A stretch of DNA of 64,000 bases, from assembly GCF_900103635.1 (NCBI RefSeq), contig NZ_FMXK01000015.1, forward strand, positions 32,515 to 96,514, written 5' to 3'. A model generated the notes under the pieces. That model saw only the letters and a list, made by a program, of their open reading frames with translations. It searched no databases and was not told where the DNA came from. The translations under genes were made by a program, and so were the position numbers. Within the stretch, counting starts at the first letter, position 1, and every line of letters starts with the position of its first letter. This document shows, one piece after another, positions 52,297 through 61,501 of the stretch. Source of the stretch: Butyrivibrio sp. INlla18 (GTDB lineage: Bacteria; Bacillota; Clostridia; Lachnospirales; Lachnospiraceae).

Positions 52297-55200
52297 ATGG
52301 CTAAAGGTAGCAGCGCAAAGATTAGGGGAATTACAATTGAACTTAATGCCGATACCGCCGGGATTCTTGATGGTTTAAAGGACATCAATAAGAGTCTCGG
52401 AGAAACGGACAGGGCTTTAAAAGATACAAATAAGCTTCTCAAATTCGATGGAAACAACACAACTCTGCTCACTCAGCAGCAGGAATACTTAACAAAAGCC
52501 ATTGAACAGACTGAAGAAAAGCTCCGCAAGGAGAAGGAAGTTCTTGAGCAGTTAAAGAACGGCCCGGACAGCGATAAGACCATTGAGCAGCAAAAGGCCA
52601 TGGAAAGAGAAATCGAGGCCACAACTCAGAAGCTCAATGGGTATCAGTCAGAGCTCTCTCAGACCAATGAGAAGCTCAAAGACGTCGAGGAAGAGACGGA
52701 TCAGGCCAAGGAAGCAACCAACATCTTCGGAGATGTCCTGAAGGCTAACCTGGCCAGCGAGGCTATTATCGAAGGCGTAACCAAATTAGCCGAAGGAATC
52801 GCTAAGATTTCAAAGTCAGCCTTTGATACCGGTTCTCAGTTCGAGTCTTCCATGTCTCAGGTAGCTGCGACAATGGGAATGACAACGGACGAGATCGCCA
52901 AGGGAAGTGACAAGTTCACCTTGCTTTCAAATGCTGCAAAGAAGTGTGGAGAAGAGACAATGTTCTCTGCATCCCAGGCAGGAGATGCGCTGAATTACCT
53001 TGCACTCGCAGGATATGACGCCGAGAAGGCAGCAGCCACACTCCCTAAGGTGCTCACATTGGCAGCAGCCGGAGGCCTGGATCTCGCCTATGCATCGGAC
53101 CTCGTTACGGATTCGATGGCTGCTCTTAGCATGGAAACAGATGAGCTCGACAACTACATCGACGAGATGGCGAAGACGGCTCAGAAGTCCAATACTTCAG
53201 TAGCACAGCTCGGCGAGGCTACGCTTGTATGCGCCGGCGCCGTATCACTCACAGGACAGGATCTCGAGACAATGAACGCAGAGCTCGGCGTCTTGGCTAA
53301 CAACGGAATCAAAGGAGCTGAAGGCGGAACACACTTAAGAAACGTGCTCCTCTCTTTATCAGCGCCAACAGATAAAGCAGAGATCGCTCTTCATGATCTG
53401 GGAGTCGAAGTTAAAGACTCCGACAGAAACATGAGAAATCTCAACGATATCATGATCGACCTTAACGCATCTCTCGCAGATATGGGAAGCGCTGATAAGG
53501 CAGCCATGATTAAAACCATCTTCAACAAGACCGACATTGCAGCCGTAAACGCACTCATGAAGGCAACCTCAGGAGAGTTTCAGAATCTCAAGGGCGAGAT
53601 AAGTGATTGTGCCGGCGCAGCTGAAGAGATGCAGCGGACCATGACAGACAACCTTCAGGGAAAGCTTACGATCTTGCAGTCAGCCCTGGAAGGTTTAGGG
53701 ATTGCTTTCTATGAAGTATTTGACGACAATGCCAAGAACGCAGTAGACGGAGCAACGAGCGCGGTAGGAACACTCACAGAGGCAATTAAGGACGGGGATC
53801 TCGGAGTTTCGCTTGAAGGTCTTTCGGAACAGTTTGAAGTTCTGATGGACGACATGGTGAATTTTGCGACAGACGCTCTTCCGGGAGTAATCAATGGCGC
53901 TACATGGTTCCTTGAAAATCTCGGAACAATAACAAGCCTTCTCGAAGCTCTTGGAGCAGGATATGTTGCTTATGAATTGGCAACAGTGGCAGCAACAATC
54001 GCAACAGAAGGATTCACAGTCGCTCTTTCACTTAATCCTATCGGCCTTGCGGCGGCTGCAGTTGCAGGGCTTACAACAGCATTCGTCGCCCTCAGCGATG
54101 AGGCAAACAAGCTCGACCCCAAGCTCGAGACTTTTATAAGAAGCTGCGATAATGTGGCCAGCAAAGCAACAAAGCTTGCTGATTCCACCAATGAAATGAC
54201 GAGCAGCTTTGACGGTCAATATGAAATAGCTCATAGACTCGCTCAGAGGATTGATGAATTATCGGATCCTGTGACCGGTCTCGTCACTGATCAGAGAGAA
54301 GCTTCTAAGGTAGTGGGAGAGCTCAACGCTCTTATGCCTGAGCTCAACCTATACATTGACGAGCAGGGGAATGTTCTGTCAGCCACTACAGAAGGCTGGA
54401 GAAACTACATCGACGAAGCTCTTAATCAGGCACAGCTTGAGTCAATGACCGAGAGGCTGACAGAGCTTGAGAAGGAAAAACTCGAAGTCGAAGAGCAGAT
54501 GATTGAGATAAACAATCAGCTGTCAGATTCGGCCAAGATGCTCATTGAGGCCAATGATGAATACGCTTATCTGCAGGAACATGTAAGCGAGCTCACAGAG
54601 GAGCAATGCAGAAGATACACAGAGCTCTCTGATGCAGACATGCTTCTTGAGAAGGGCCAGCGTGAACTCATTCAGTCCTATTTTGATACTCAGGACGCAA
54701 TGACAGAGCTTAACAACTCTGAAGATATTCTCCTGGATAAAATGGAGGAATCCCGGGCAAAGACAGAGGAAGCTACGCAGGCCACAGACGAATATTCAGA
54801 AGGATTGGATGGCGCCGGAGAATCTGTAACAACTCTTCAGGGGCTCCTTGCAGAGCTGGATGAGGACTACGAGAAGAATAAAGAGAAAGCCATTGAATCA
54901 CTGAACGGGCAGAGAGAAGCCTTCGAAACTCTCAACGAGGGAGCTTCCGAAAGCGTGGATGAGATAGCAGAACACCTTCAGAAACAGGCTGAAGGAATGA
55001 AAGAGTATGCTGAACTCATCGCCGAGGCTAAGGCCATCATGGATGAGCAGCCGGATAGCGAAGGACTGTTGAATTACTACATCAGCGCAGGGCCAGAGGC
55101 AGCAGGCGAACTTGAGAATCTTGTCAACGCCTTTAATGAAGGTGGAGAAGCTGCAGAAGCTTTCAAGGAAGCATGTGCAGCCTTTGAGGAGACGCAGGAC

Positions 55201-55695
55201 CTTATCGATGGCCTTGCAGATCTCAACGAAGCTCTCTCAACAGGATCGTCAGAAGCAATCGACATGGCGCTTGAAGCGCTGGATGTAAGCCTTCCTGAAA
55301 TGGAAGCAGCCTTTCAGGCATCTTGGGAGCAGCAGGAAGCAGACGCCAACACTCATAAAGAGCAAATGACGACTGCAACCACGCAGACCATAACCGATAT
55401 GACGACGGCGGTTACAACAAACGAGCCTAAGCTCACGACAGCTGTTCAGACTATGGGTGACAATGCAGTCAAGAAGCTTAAAGAAGCTTGGAAATGGTCT
55501 GACGACACGGCGCGCTTCCAGGTATGGTACGACATGGGAATGTCAGTTGATGAATCCCTCGCTCAGGGAATCACCGACGGAACATCCCTAGTTACCTCTG
55601 CGATTCAGGCAATGTGCGAAGAGGCTGTCGCCTCAGTAGATATCAGTGGCCTTGTTGCTAAAGTAGATCAGGCGCTCGGCGAAGCTTTTGGATAA
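52297..55695 (+). CDS. phage tail tape measure protein
   Basis: 1132 residues. N-terminal coiled coil (about 1-140), then the TP901-type core (SSMSQVAATMGMTTDEIAKG, ETMFSASQAGDALNYLALAG, KTIFNKTDIAAVNALM), hydrophobic segments (YVAYELATVAATIA, GLAAAAVAGLTTAFVAL) around residue 550-600, and a long helical C-terminus. Length sets the tail length: roughly 170 nm by the usual 1.5 Å per residue rule. Confidence 0.93.
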   Translation: MAKGSSAKIRGITIELNADTAGILDGLKDINKSLGETDRALKDTNKLLKFDGNNTTLLTQQQEYLTKAIEQTEEKLRKEKEVLEQLKNGPDSDKTIEQQKAMEREIEATTQKLNGYQSELSQTNEKLKDVEEETDQAKEATNIFGDVLKANLASEAIIEGVTKLAEGIAKISKSAFDTGSQFESSMSQVAATMGMTTDEIAKGSDKFTLLSNAAKKCGEETMFSASQAGDALNYLALAGYDAEKAAATLPKVLTLAAAGGLDLAYASDLVTDSMAALSMETDELDNYIDEMAKTAQKSNTSVAQLGEATLVCAGAVSLTGQDLETMNAELGVLANNGIKGAEGGTHLRNVLLSLSAPTDKAEIALHDLGVEVKDSDRNMRNLNDIMIDLNASLADMGSADKAAMIKTIFNKTDIAAVNALMKATSGEFQNLKGEISDCAGAAEEMQRTMTDNLQGKLTILQSALEGLGIAFYEVFDDNAKNAVDGATSAVGTLTEAIKDGDLGVSLEGLSEQFEVLMDDMVNFATDALPGVINGATWFLENLGTITSLLEALGAGYVAYELATVAATIATEGFTVALSLNPIGLAAAAVAGLTTAFVALSDEANKLDPKLETFIRSCDNVASKATKLADSTNEMTSSFDGQYEIAHRLAQRIDELSDPVTGLVTDQREASKVVGELNALMPELNLYIDEQGNVLSATTEGWRNYIDEALNQAQLESMTERLTELEKEKLEVEEQMIEINNQLSDSAKMLIEANDEYAYLQEHVSELTEEQCRRYTELSDADMLLEKGQRELIQSYFDTQDAMTELNNSEDILLDKMEESRAKTEEATQATDEYSEGLDGAGESVTTLQGLLAELDEDYEKNKEKAIESLNGQREAFETLNEGASESVDEIAEHLQKQAEGMKEYAELIAEAKAIMDEQPDSEGLLNYYISAGPEAAGELENLVNAFNEGGEAAEAFKEACAAFEETQDLIDGLADLNEALSTGSSEAIDMALEALDVSLPEMEAAFQASWEQQEADANTHKEQMTTATTQTITDMTTAVTTNEPKLTTAVQTMGDNAVKKLKEAWKWSDDTARFQVWYDMGMSVDESLAQGITDGTSLVTSAIQAMCEEAVASVDISGLVAKVDQALGEAFG

Positions 55696-55706
55696 TGGAG
55701 GCATAG

Positions 55707-56543
55707 ATGAGACGGTTTTATTTAAGAAACGGGAACGGAGCTGAATATTCCCTTATGGACGTTGAGCATTGGCTCAACTCTCCAAAGGGACTCGGCCTTA
55801 AATTCAAGAATAAGTATTCTCAGGTTGGCCCCAGCTTTATAAGGACCAAAGTAGTGAGCAATCCTCAGAATCCTACCGGTACAGTTATTTTCACAGGAAA
55901 CAAATTATATGACAAGTATCAGGAGTTCGTGCTCTTCACCCAGGTTGAGCCTCTGATACTTGTTTATAATCCGAATGGGACTGAGTACATTGCGAATGTC
56001 AGCCTGGAGGAGATCAAGAAGGAGGAGATCGACGCGAAGACTTCAACTCTTCAGGTCGATGTCTCTTTCAAGAGGCTTACCCGTTGGCGCCGGATTATCC
56101 TTCAGAGGAACGATGCAGTTGTGCGCCGTGGTAAGGTTTATCCTTTCTCATATCCGTACACCTACGGAAGAGACGCTGCGAACAACGTCACTATAGAATC
56201 AGATACCACAGAGGAGAGCCCTTGCAAGATAACCATTATAGGCAGTTGCGAGAATCCTGTATGGAGGCAGTATGTGAATGGAGTCTTAAAGCACGAAGGC
56301 TCAGTCAATGTCTCAATGACCGGCGGACAGAGAATCGTTATCGATACAACAAAAACTCCCTACTCTATCAAGAAATATGATTCTTCAAATAATCTGATAG
56401 CAGACCTTTACCAGCTGTCAGACTTCTCGACAGACAGATTCTTTTTCCTAGAGAAGGGAACGAACAGATTCTCTATCGGTCACGATGGAACAAACACGTT
56501 AGAGCTTGCGGTAGAGGCGCATTTAGAGTATGAAACAGTTTAA
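55707..56543 (+). CDS. distal tail protein (Dit-like)
   Basis: 278 residues. MRRFYLRNGNGAEYSLMDVE, NPTGTVIFTGNKLYDKYQEF, LQVDVSFKRLTRWRR: the N-terminal ring domain of siphophage Dit proteins. A C-terminal beta domain (VWRQYVNGVLKHEG) probably joins the baseplate hub. Overlaps the next gene by 14 bases. Confidence 0.78.
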   Translation: MRRFYLRNGNGAEYSLMDVEHWLNSPKGLGLKFKNKYSQVGPSFIRTKVVSNPQNPTGTVIFTGNKLYDKYQEFVLFTQVEPLILVYNPNGTEYIANVSLEEIKKEEIDAKTSTLQVDVSFKRLTRWRRIILQRNDAVVRRGKVYPFSYPYTYGRDAANNVTIESDTTEESPCKITIIGSCENPVWRQYVNGVLKHEGSVNVSMTGGQRIVIDTTKTPYSIKKYDSSNNLIADLYQLSDFSTDRFFFLEKGTNRFSIGHDGTNTLELAVEAHLEYETV

Positions 56544-57921
56544 TGTAGAGTTATTTGACAGCAACTTCAACTTTCTCTTTAATACTTGCGCCGACAAGAT
56601 CAAGTATAAAGAGGACTACTTAGATCCTGAGAAGGCCAAGATCGTTGTCACATCAGACGCAAGGATAAACGCTAATTCCATCATAAGGCTATACAGAGAC
56701 GGCGAAGAATATGCCGGAATCATCTCTGATGTAAAAGCGAAGGACGACGGAACAACAGAAGTCACCTTCTTATCGGTAGAGGCTCTTTTCGACTCAGAAA
56801 TCATTATCGATGTTGCTGAGATCACGGGGACAATGGAACAGTATATGAAGGCCCGGATGGATGAGCTTTATGTGACAAATAGTGATATCTGTCAAAGGCT
56901 GCCTATTGAAATCGAGGCAGTATCGCAGACGAGCAATTGGACCTTTGATTATGAGATAGAGAATGAGCCGAAAGAGAACGAAGAGCCACCTGTTAGAGAG
57001 GTGGCTTTTATTAATATCCTGGATGACCTTATCATCCCAGCCTTCACACAGTACGGAATCATTCTCGAATGGAGCTTCGACTTCAACAATAAAAAGATCC
57101 TTGTCCAGATCACAAAGAACGAAGCGGACCCTATAACAATCGAGACTGCGCTTCCCAACATTATCGATGAGACGGTAACGATCCGAAAGGTCAAGAAAAG
57201 GATCAACAAGGTCAACATATGGAACACTCAGGACTATGAGCGGAGCACAGTCTATTATCTTCATTCTGACGATACCTTCGATCACACGAACGAGGACAGG
57301 GTTATTCCGGTCAACTATAAGAATCTCACAGTATCGGCCAACAATAACGCAAAGTGCATTGATGGAAAGACCAAGGAGCTAAAAGACGACTATTCAAAGA
57401 TAAAGTCATACAACAGGATAGATCCTGAAGAGAGAACGCAGGAGGATATCGACGCAGCTCTTGAGAAGCTGGCCGACATCAACTCCTTCATGAGTTTTGG
57501 ATGGTCCTACAATTCCGGGGATTCTCTCATATACGACGCCGATAATATTGTTGTCGGAGATGAGACTTGGGGAGATGACGGAGATGAGTTTGAGCTTGCT
57601 ATTGAGGCATGGGCTGAGACTTCGGACGCAGAAACTTATGGAGAGACAACAGCAGCTGCTCTCTTTGAAGATAAGGCCTACACAAAGGCGCTTCAGACAT
57701 TCTCCAAGAATAAATACGACAACCTCATCGAGCTGGAAGTGGCAGCAGATGATGAGATGATAAAGCCGACAGCCTTGAAAATTGGCCAGGTAGTAAATGT
57801 CATAAGCGAAGGCAATAGTTACACTTCCATTCTCTCAGGAAGAGAGATAGAAGACACTATCGTCCTTATATTTGGAACGATAAGACTTGAGCTTACAAAA
57901 TCATTAAAAGGGAGGGCTTAA
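56530..57921 (+). CDS. tail hub / Tal-like protein
   Basis: 463 residues. The position after Dit and the gpD-like hub patterns (NSIIRLYRDGEEYAGIISDV, GIILEWSFDFNNKKILVQIT, LKIGQVVNVISEGNSYTSIL) fit the siphovirus Gp37-like/Tal hub that closes the tail tube. No C-terminal peptidase or lysozyme domain is visible. Confidence 0.72.
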   Translation: MKQFNVELFDSNFNFLFNTCADKIKYKEDYLDPEKAKIVVTSDARINANSIIRLYRDGEEYAGIISDVKAKDDGTTEVTFLSVEALFDSEIIIDVAEITGTMEQYMKARMDELYVTNSDICQRLPIEIEAVSQTSNWTFDYEIENEPKENEEPPVREVAFINILDDLIIPAFTQYGIILEWSFDFNNKKILVQITKNEADPITIETALPNIIDETVTIRKVKKRINKVNIWNTQDYERSTVYYLHSDDTFDHTNEDRVIPVNYKNLTVSANNNAKCIDGKTKELKDDYSKIKSYNRIDPEERTQEDIDAALEKLADINSFMSFGWSYNSGDSLIYDADNIVVGDETWGDDGDEFELAIEAWAETSDAETYGETTAAALFEDKAYTKALQTFSKNKYDNLIELEVAADDEMIKPTALKIGQVVNVISEGNSYTSILSGREIEDTIVLIFGTIRLELTKSLKGRA

Positions 57922-58581
57922 ATGAGCGACTACATTTCAATCAAACAATATGATGAGATGAATGTCACGGCCAAGGATGACAGGATCATGTATGACGTAT
58001 CTCATACAAGCGGAATCATCAAAGGCTGTGAGGTTACATACTCAGGAGGAAACACAATTCACATCGGCGCCGGCTACGGAATTGTAAAGGGGGCTCTGTT
58101 CGAGATCTTCGAGCATGACGAGACAATCCCTCTGACAGAATCCGGGACCAAGCTCGGCCAGATCTATGTTCATTTTGACTTATCGAGCGGAACTCCTATC
58201 GATATCGTAGTGAACACAGGAGCAACCCTGGACGTCTTAACTCAGGACGAGGACGCAAACTTCTCCAATGGTCAGTATGACATCCAGCTCTGCACTTTCA
58301 CAGTCGGAACAACGACAATCACAAATCTTGTTACTACATTTCCGCTTGTGACAGGAGCAGCGGATTTTGCTCTTGATTTCGTCGGGAAGAGGGTTCACTT
58401 CAATGCCGATGGATCCATAAGGACAACCTATCAGAACGGGCAGTATGTTATAACCTCATTCCCGTCAAATGCCATATGTGTAGACAGGCTCTATTCAAAC
58501 AACGGAACACTCCTGTCAACCAAAACGACGAGCATAGACTCCAATAATGGAGATATTTTAGAGACAGTAGTAGGAAACTAA
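57922..58581 (+). CDS. baseplate/tail-fibre adaptor protein
   Basis: 219 residues, beta-rich. MSDYISIKQYDEMNVTAKDD, HIGAGYGIVKGALFEIFEHD, IYVHFDLSSGTPIDIVVN look like an upper-baseplate (BppU-like) protein. It ends ten bases before the variable protein and probably carries it at the tail tip. Confidence 0.55.
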   Translation: MSDYISIKQYDEMNVTAKDDRIMYDVSHTSGIIKGCEVTYSGGNTIHIGAGYGIVKGALFEIFEHDETIPLTESGTKLGQIYVHFDLSSGTPIDIVVNTGATLDVLTQDEDANFSNGQYDIQLCTFTVGTTTITNLVTTFPLVTGAADFALDFVGKRVHFNADGSIRTTYQNGQYVITSFPSNAICVDRLYSNNGTLLSTKTTSIDSNNGDILETVVGN

Positions 58582-58591
58582 GGAGGGAAAC

Positions 58592-59470
58592 ATGAGTCAG
58601 ATGTATGGAAAACTTATTGTGCTGACAGAAGAGTCCAGCATGGTAGGCGACACAGTAACAGTCAGGAACCTTATAACAAACGCAGTTATGACAGGAACCA
58701 TCGGGAGCAATGGGTATTGCGAGATATTCCTTCCTGCTTTTGCAAGGTACAAAGCAAGCCTCAACGGAATAGAGGACACTTTCGAGATGGATTGCGGAGA
58801 AACACACTTTCTCGATCTTGGATTCAGGACAGACACATGGGCCGGAATCAAGAAGATTATCGATGCCGGAAAAGCTGCAGAGTACATTAGCAACGGCGAC
58901 CGCTTCACCGTTGAGCTCTCAACAAACGAGACACTTATCTATGAGGCCAATGTCAATACTTATGGCCAGGGAGAAGTTGATTTCATCCCTACATACTGCA
59001 TGGCCGTAACTAAACAGCATCACACTTCAAACACGAATGCTGGAGGATGGAATAACTCTGATATCAGAAACTTCCTCAACAATACATTCATATTGACACT
59101 TCCTGAGGACCTTCAGGCAGTCATCTCTGCAAAGCCTGTCAAGGCAACTATAGGATCTCAGTCAAACACTCTTCAGACGGCTGAAGACAAGATATGGATC
59201 CCTACAGAAAAGGAAGTCTTCGGACAGATAACTTATTCAGGCAGCGCTGAGAACGCCGTCAACAATATGTACCCGATCTTTACAGACAACGCCTCAAGAG
59301 TAAGAACACAGGGAGCCAATGGAGCCGCCGTGAACGTGTGGTTGGCTTCTCCGAATGTCGGCAGCGGCAACTATTTCTGCTATGTCACCGCATCCGGCGC
59401 TCCGAACTACAACGGCGCCAGCTACTCTTATGGCGTGCTCCCCTGCTTCAGAATTGCTCCTGAAGCGTGA
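58592..59470 (+). CDS. DGR variable protein 2 (tail-associated, DUF6273/C-type-lectin-like)
   Basis: 292 residues. N-terminal about 75 residues form a small beta domain (VGDTVTVRNLITNAVMTGTI), perhaps for attachment to the baseplate. The C-terminal about 200 residues are a formylglycine-enzyme/C-type-lectin-like DUF6273 fold: GWNNSDIRNFLNNTF, KIWIPTEKEVFGQ, VNVWLASP, then the variable stretch and SYGVLPCFRIAPEA. VR2 covers its 3' end. It probably binds the host receptor, with DGR changes letting the phage switch receptors. Confidence 0.88.
   Translation: MSQMYGKLIVLTEESSMVGDTVTVRNLITNAVMTGTIGSNGYCEIFLPAFARYKASLNGIEDTFEMDCGETHFLDLGFRTDTWAGIKKIIDAGKAAEYISNGDRFTVELSTNETLIYEANVNTYGQGEVDFIPTYCMAVTKQHHTSNTNAGGWNNSDIRNFLNNTFILTLPEDLQAVISAKPVKATIGSQSNTLQTAEDKIWIPTEKEVFGQITYSGSAENAVNNMYPIFTDNASRVRTQGANGAAVNVWLASPNVGSGNYFCYVTASGAPNYNGASYSYGVLPCFRIAPEA
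59325..59450 (+). repeat. DGR variable repeat VR2
   Basis: 126 bases aligned without gaps to the template at 59957-60082. 13 mismatches, all at template A: 12 in the variable core (e.g. AGC to GGC, AAT to TAT, AAC to GGC) and TGA to TGC at the 3' end. The first 35 bases are identical. Confidence 0.96.
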
Positions 59471-59494
59471 GCAAAGGAGTAAATCAGGTCAATC

Positions 59495-59516
59495 GGGGCT
59501 GCACACTTGCAGCCCC
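59495..59516 (+). other. hairpin downstream of VR2
   Basis: GGGGCTGC-acactt-GCAGCCCC, perfect 8-bp stem and six-base loop, 45 bases past VR2. The loop differs by one base from the ATACTT loop after VR1, while the stems differ, so the structure rather than the stem sequence seems to be kept. Confidence 0.8.
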
Positions 59517-59529
59517 ATAAGGAGAAAAC

Positions 59530-59940
59530 ATGTCAGTTCTTGCAAGATTCAGAACAGAGTCGCCCTTCGAAGTAAGGGACAGAGCGAGGAACTTGGAGGT
59601 TCAGATTATAAAGCTCTGCATGAACGAGAAATATTTTCCGAAGAGATACAGATTCATTCTCACGACGAGCATCATCGAAGATGCGCATAAGCTCGTAGAC
59701 CACATCGAGACAGCGAACGCACTTCCACTCAATGAGAATTTCTATAAAAGGAGACTCACCTATCAGAAGGAAGCACTCTCGAAAGTGGATTCCCTCTTTA
59801 GAAAGTTCATGCTCGCAGAGGAGCTCGGCTTCTCAATCCCGGAAGGAACACTGAAGGACCTGGGAGAATCCCTCTCAAAAGAGGAGGCTCTTATAAAGAA
59901 ATGGATAGAATCGGACAAAGCGAGGATTAAGAAAGAATAA
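59530..59940 (+). CDS. avd: DGR accessory variability determinant (Avd)
   Basis: 136 residues, four-helix bundle pattern: FEVRDRARNLEVQIIKLCMN, FPKRYRFILTTSIIEDAHKL, NFYKRRLTYQKEALSKVDSL, LSKEEALIKKWIESDKARIK. Size, basic character and place between VR2 and TR match Avd, the pentameric partner of the DGR reverse transcriptase. RBS AAGGAG. Confidence 0.85.
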   Translation: MSVLARFRTESPFEVRDRARNLEVQIIKLCMNEKYFPKRYRFILTTSIIEDAHKLVDHIETANALPLNENFYKRRLTYQKEALSKVDSLFRKFMLAEELGFSIPEGTLKDLGESLSKEEALIKKWIESDKARIKKE

Positions 59941-59956
59941 AGGCTATGGGCTATTA

Positions 59957-60082
59957 CCGCCGTGAACGTGTGGTTGGCTTCTCCGAATGTCAGCAACAGC
60001 AACAATTTCTGCAATGTCAACACATCCGGCGCTCCGAACAACAACAACGCCAGCAACTCTAATGGCGTGCTCCCCTGATTCA
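59957..60082 (+). repeat. DGR template repeat TR
   Basis: 126 bases. Rich in AAY codons in the register of the VRs (13 Asn codons), giving the maximum choice on A mutagenesis. It has TGA where both VRs have TGC, so it could not itself complete the protein. It lies 16 bases after avd and is followed by the structured RNA segment and RT. Confidence 0.96.
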
Positions 60083-60283
60083 TTACAAAGGCATCGACAA
60101 AGTAGCTCGTATGAGTGAAATCATTGGCAAAGGAAGTAATGAAGGAGCCTATAACCTTCCCGAAAGGGTAAATACTACATCATGACGTCTCACAGACGGA
60201 CGCTTCTTGCATGGCAGGATTGGCACCCTGTTTCATGTCTGTGAGCTATGCAGCTATTGGCCAAAGAAAGGAAGCTGTGCAGG
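60083..60283 (+). ncRNA. DGR RNA, 3' spacer region
   Basis: About 200 bases between TR and the RT start. A 9-bp stem CTCACAGAC / GTCTGTGAG (60189-60197, 60237-60245) encloses an inner CAGG/CCTG element; CTTCCCGAAAGGG forms another small hairpin. In BPP-1 the equivalent spacer primes and guides cDNA synthesis. That this segment does the same is inferred. Confidence 0.6.
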
Positions 60284-61501
60284 ATGAACTCTAAAGAAAG
60301 ACATGAGTTGAGATATCAGAGGAGGAAAGCCAAAAGGCTTAAGAGAAGACATGAGCTCAATAAGCTCTACGGAGATTATGATAAAGCGATATCGGTCAAA
60401 GAACTTGCTAAGGCTTATCTGATATGCAGAAAGAATGTGAGATGGAAGTCCTCTGTTCAGAGATATGGATTTAATCTCTATCGGAATACGCTTAAGATCC
60501 ACAGAAAGCTTACGGCCAGAGAGGACACCTTCAAAGGCTTCTTTCAGTTCGACATATTCGAAAGAGGAAAGAAGCGCCGGATCCGAAGCATCCACATCTC
60601 AGAAAGATGCATCGAGAAGAGCCTGGCCTTTAATTCTTTCGTGCCAATGATGAAGAACAGCCTCATCTATGACAACAGCGCAAGCCTTAAAGGTAGAGGA
60701 ACAGACTACGCAAGACTAAGGACCTTGAAACACTTGCGCAGCTGGTACCACGCTCACGGATGGAATGGATATGTAATAGTCGGAGACTTCTCATCATTCT
60801 TCGACAGCATAGATCATGATGTCCTCTCAGGGATCATCGATAAGCTCTTTGATGATAAGCGCTACTACGAATTTGTCAGAAAGAGCATATCTCATTATGG
60901 GCCAAGAGGCCTCGGCCTTGGTAGCGAGCTTAATCAGATCTTCGCAATATCAGTCCCGAATGCACTAGACCATTATATCAAGACGGTCCTGAGGATAAGG
61001 CACTATCACAGATATAATGATGACTTCTATCTGTTGGTGGAGACGAAGGAAGAAGCTGAGAAGGTCTTAAATGACATTCGGATCATCACAAAGAAGTTAG
61101 GGATAACGCTATCTGAAAGGAAGACCTATATTACAAAGATCACAAAGGGCTTCACCTTCCTCAAGAAAAGATATATCCCTTTACCTTCGGGAAAGGTGAT
61201 AACAAGGCACAATCGCCGGAACATCACCCATGAGCGAAGGATGCTTAAGAAGTTCAGAAAGATGCTGGACGAAGGAGAAATCCCTTATAGCATAGTAAGG
61301 CAGCAATACTCCTCCTGGAGAGGCTACCTGAAGCACACTCCAGCAACCTCTAAGAACTATTCAAAGAAGTATAAGAATGAGTATAGGACAATCAAACAGA
61401 TGGATGAGCTTTACAATGAGCTATTCATAGAACAGGAGGAGAGGAATGTTTATTCATGTCAATGTGGCTCGTATTGTGATAGACGTCACGGACGAGTGTA
61501 A
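60284..61501 (+). CDS. DGR reverse transcriptase
   Basis: 405 residues from ATG 60284 (AAAGGA 11 bases upstream). An ATG at 60248 would add 12 residues but lies three bases after an RNA stem. RT motifs: palm VIVGDFSSFFDSIDHDVLSG (first catalytic Asp), GPRGLGLGSELNQIFAISVP, and HRYNDDFYLLV (second and third Asp). Very basic N- and C-termini, no maturase, HNH or protease domain, as in DGR RTs. The SQ motif common in DGR RTs is replaced by NQ. It copies TR RNA with errors at A. Confidence 0.9.
   Translation: MNSKERHELRYQRRKAKRLKRRHELNKLYGDYDKAISVKELAKAYLICRKNVRWKSSVQRYGFNLYRNTLKIHRKLTAREDTFKGFFQFDIFERGKKRRIRSIHISERCIEKSLAFNSFVPMMKNSLIYDNSASLKGRGTDYARLRTLKHLRSWYHAHGWNGYVIVGDFSSFFDSIDHDVLSGIIDKLFDDKRYYEFVRKSISHYGPRGLGLGSELNQIFAISVPNALDHYIKTVLRIRHYHRYNDDFYLLVETKEEAEKVLNDIRIITKKLGITLSERKTYITKITKGFTFLKKRYIPLPSGKVITRHNRRNITHERRMLKKFRKMLDEGEIPYSIVRQQYSSWRGYLKHTPATSKNYSKKYKNEYRTIKQMDELYNELFIEQEERNVYSCQCGSYCDRRHGRV

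Noticed and set aside
60284..61501. RT as part of a group II intron or retron
   Set aside because: No maturase or HNH domain and no intron-like RNA domains V/VI; instead there are TR, VRs and Avd with adenine-only differences, which define a DGR.
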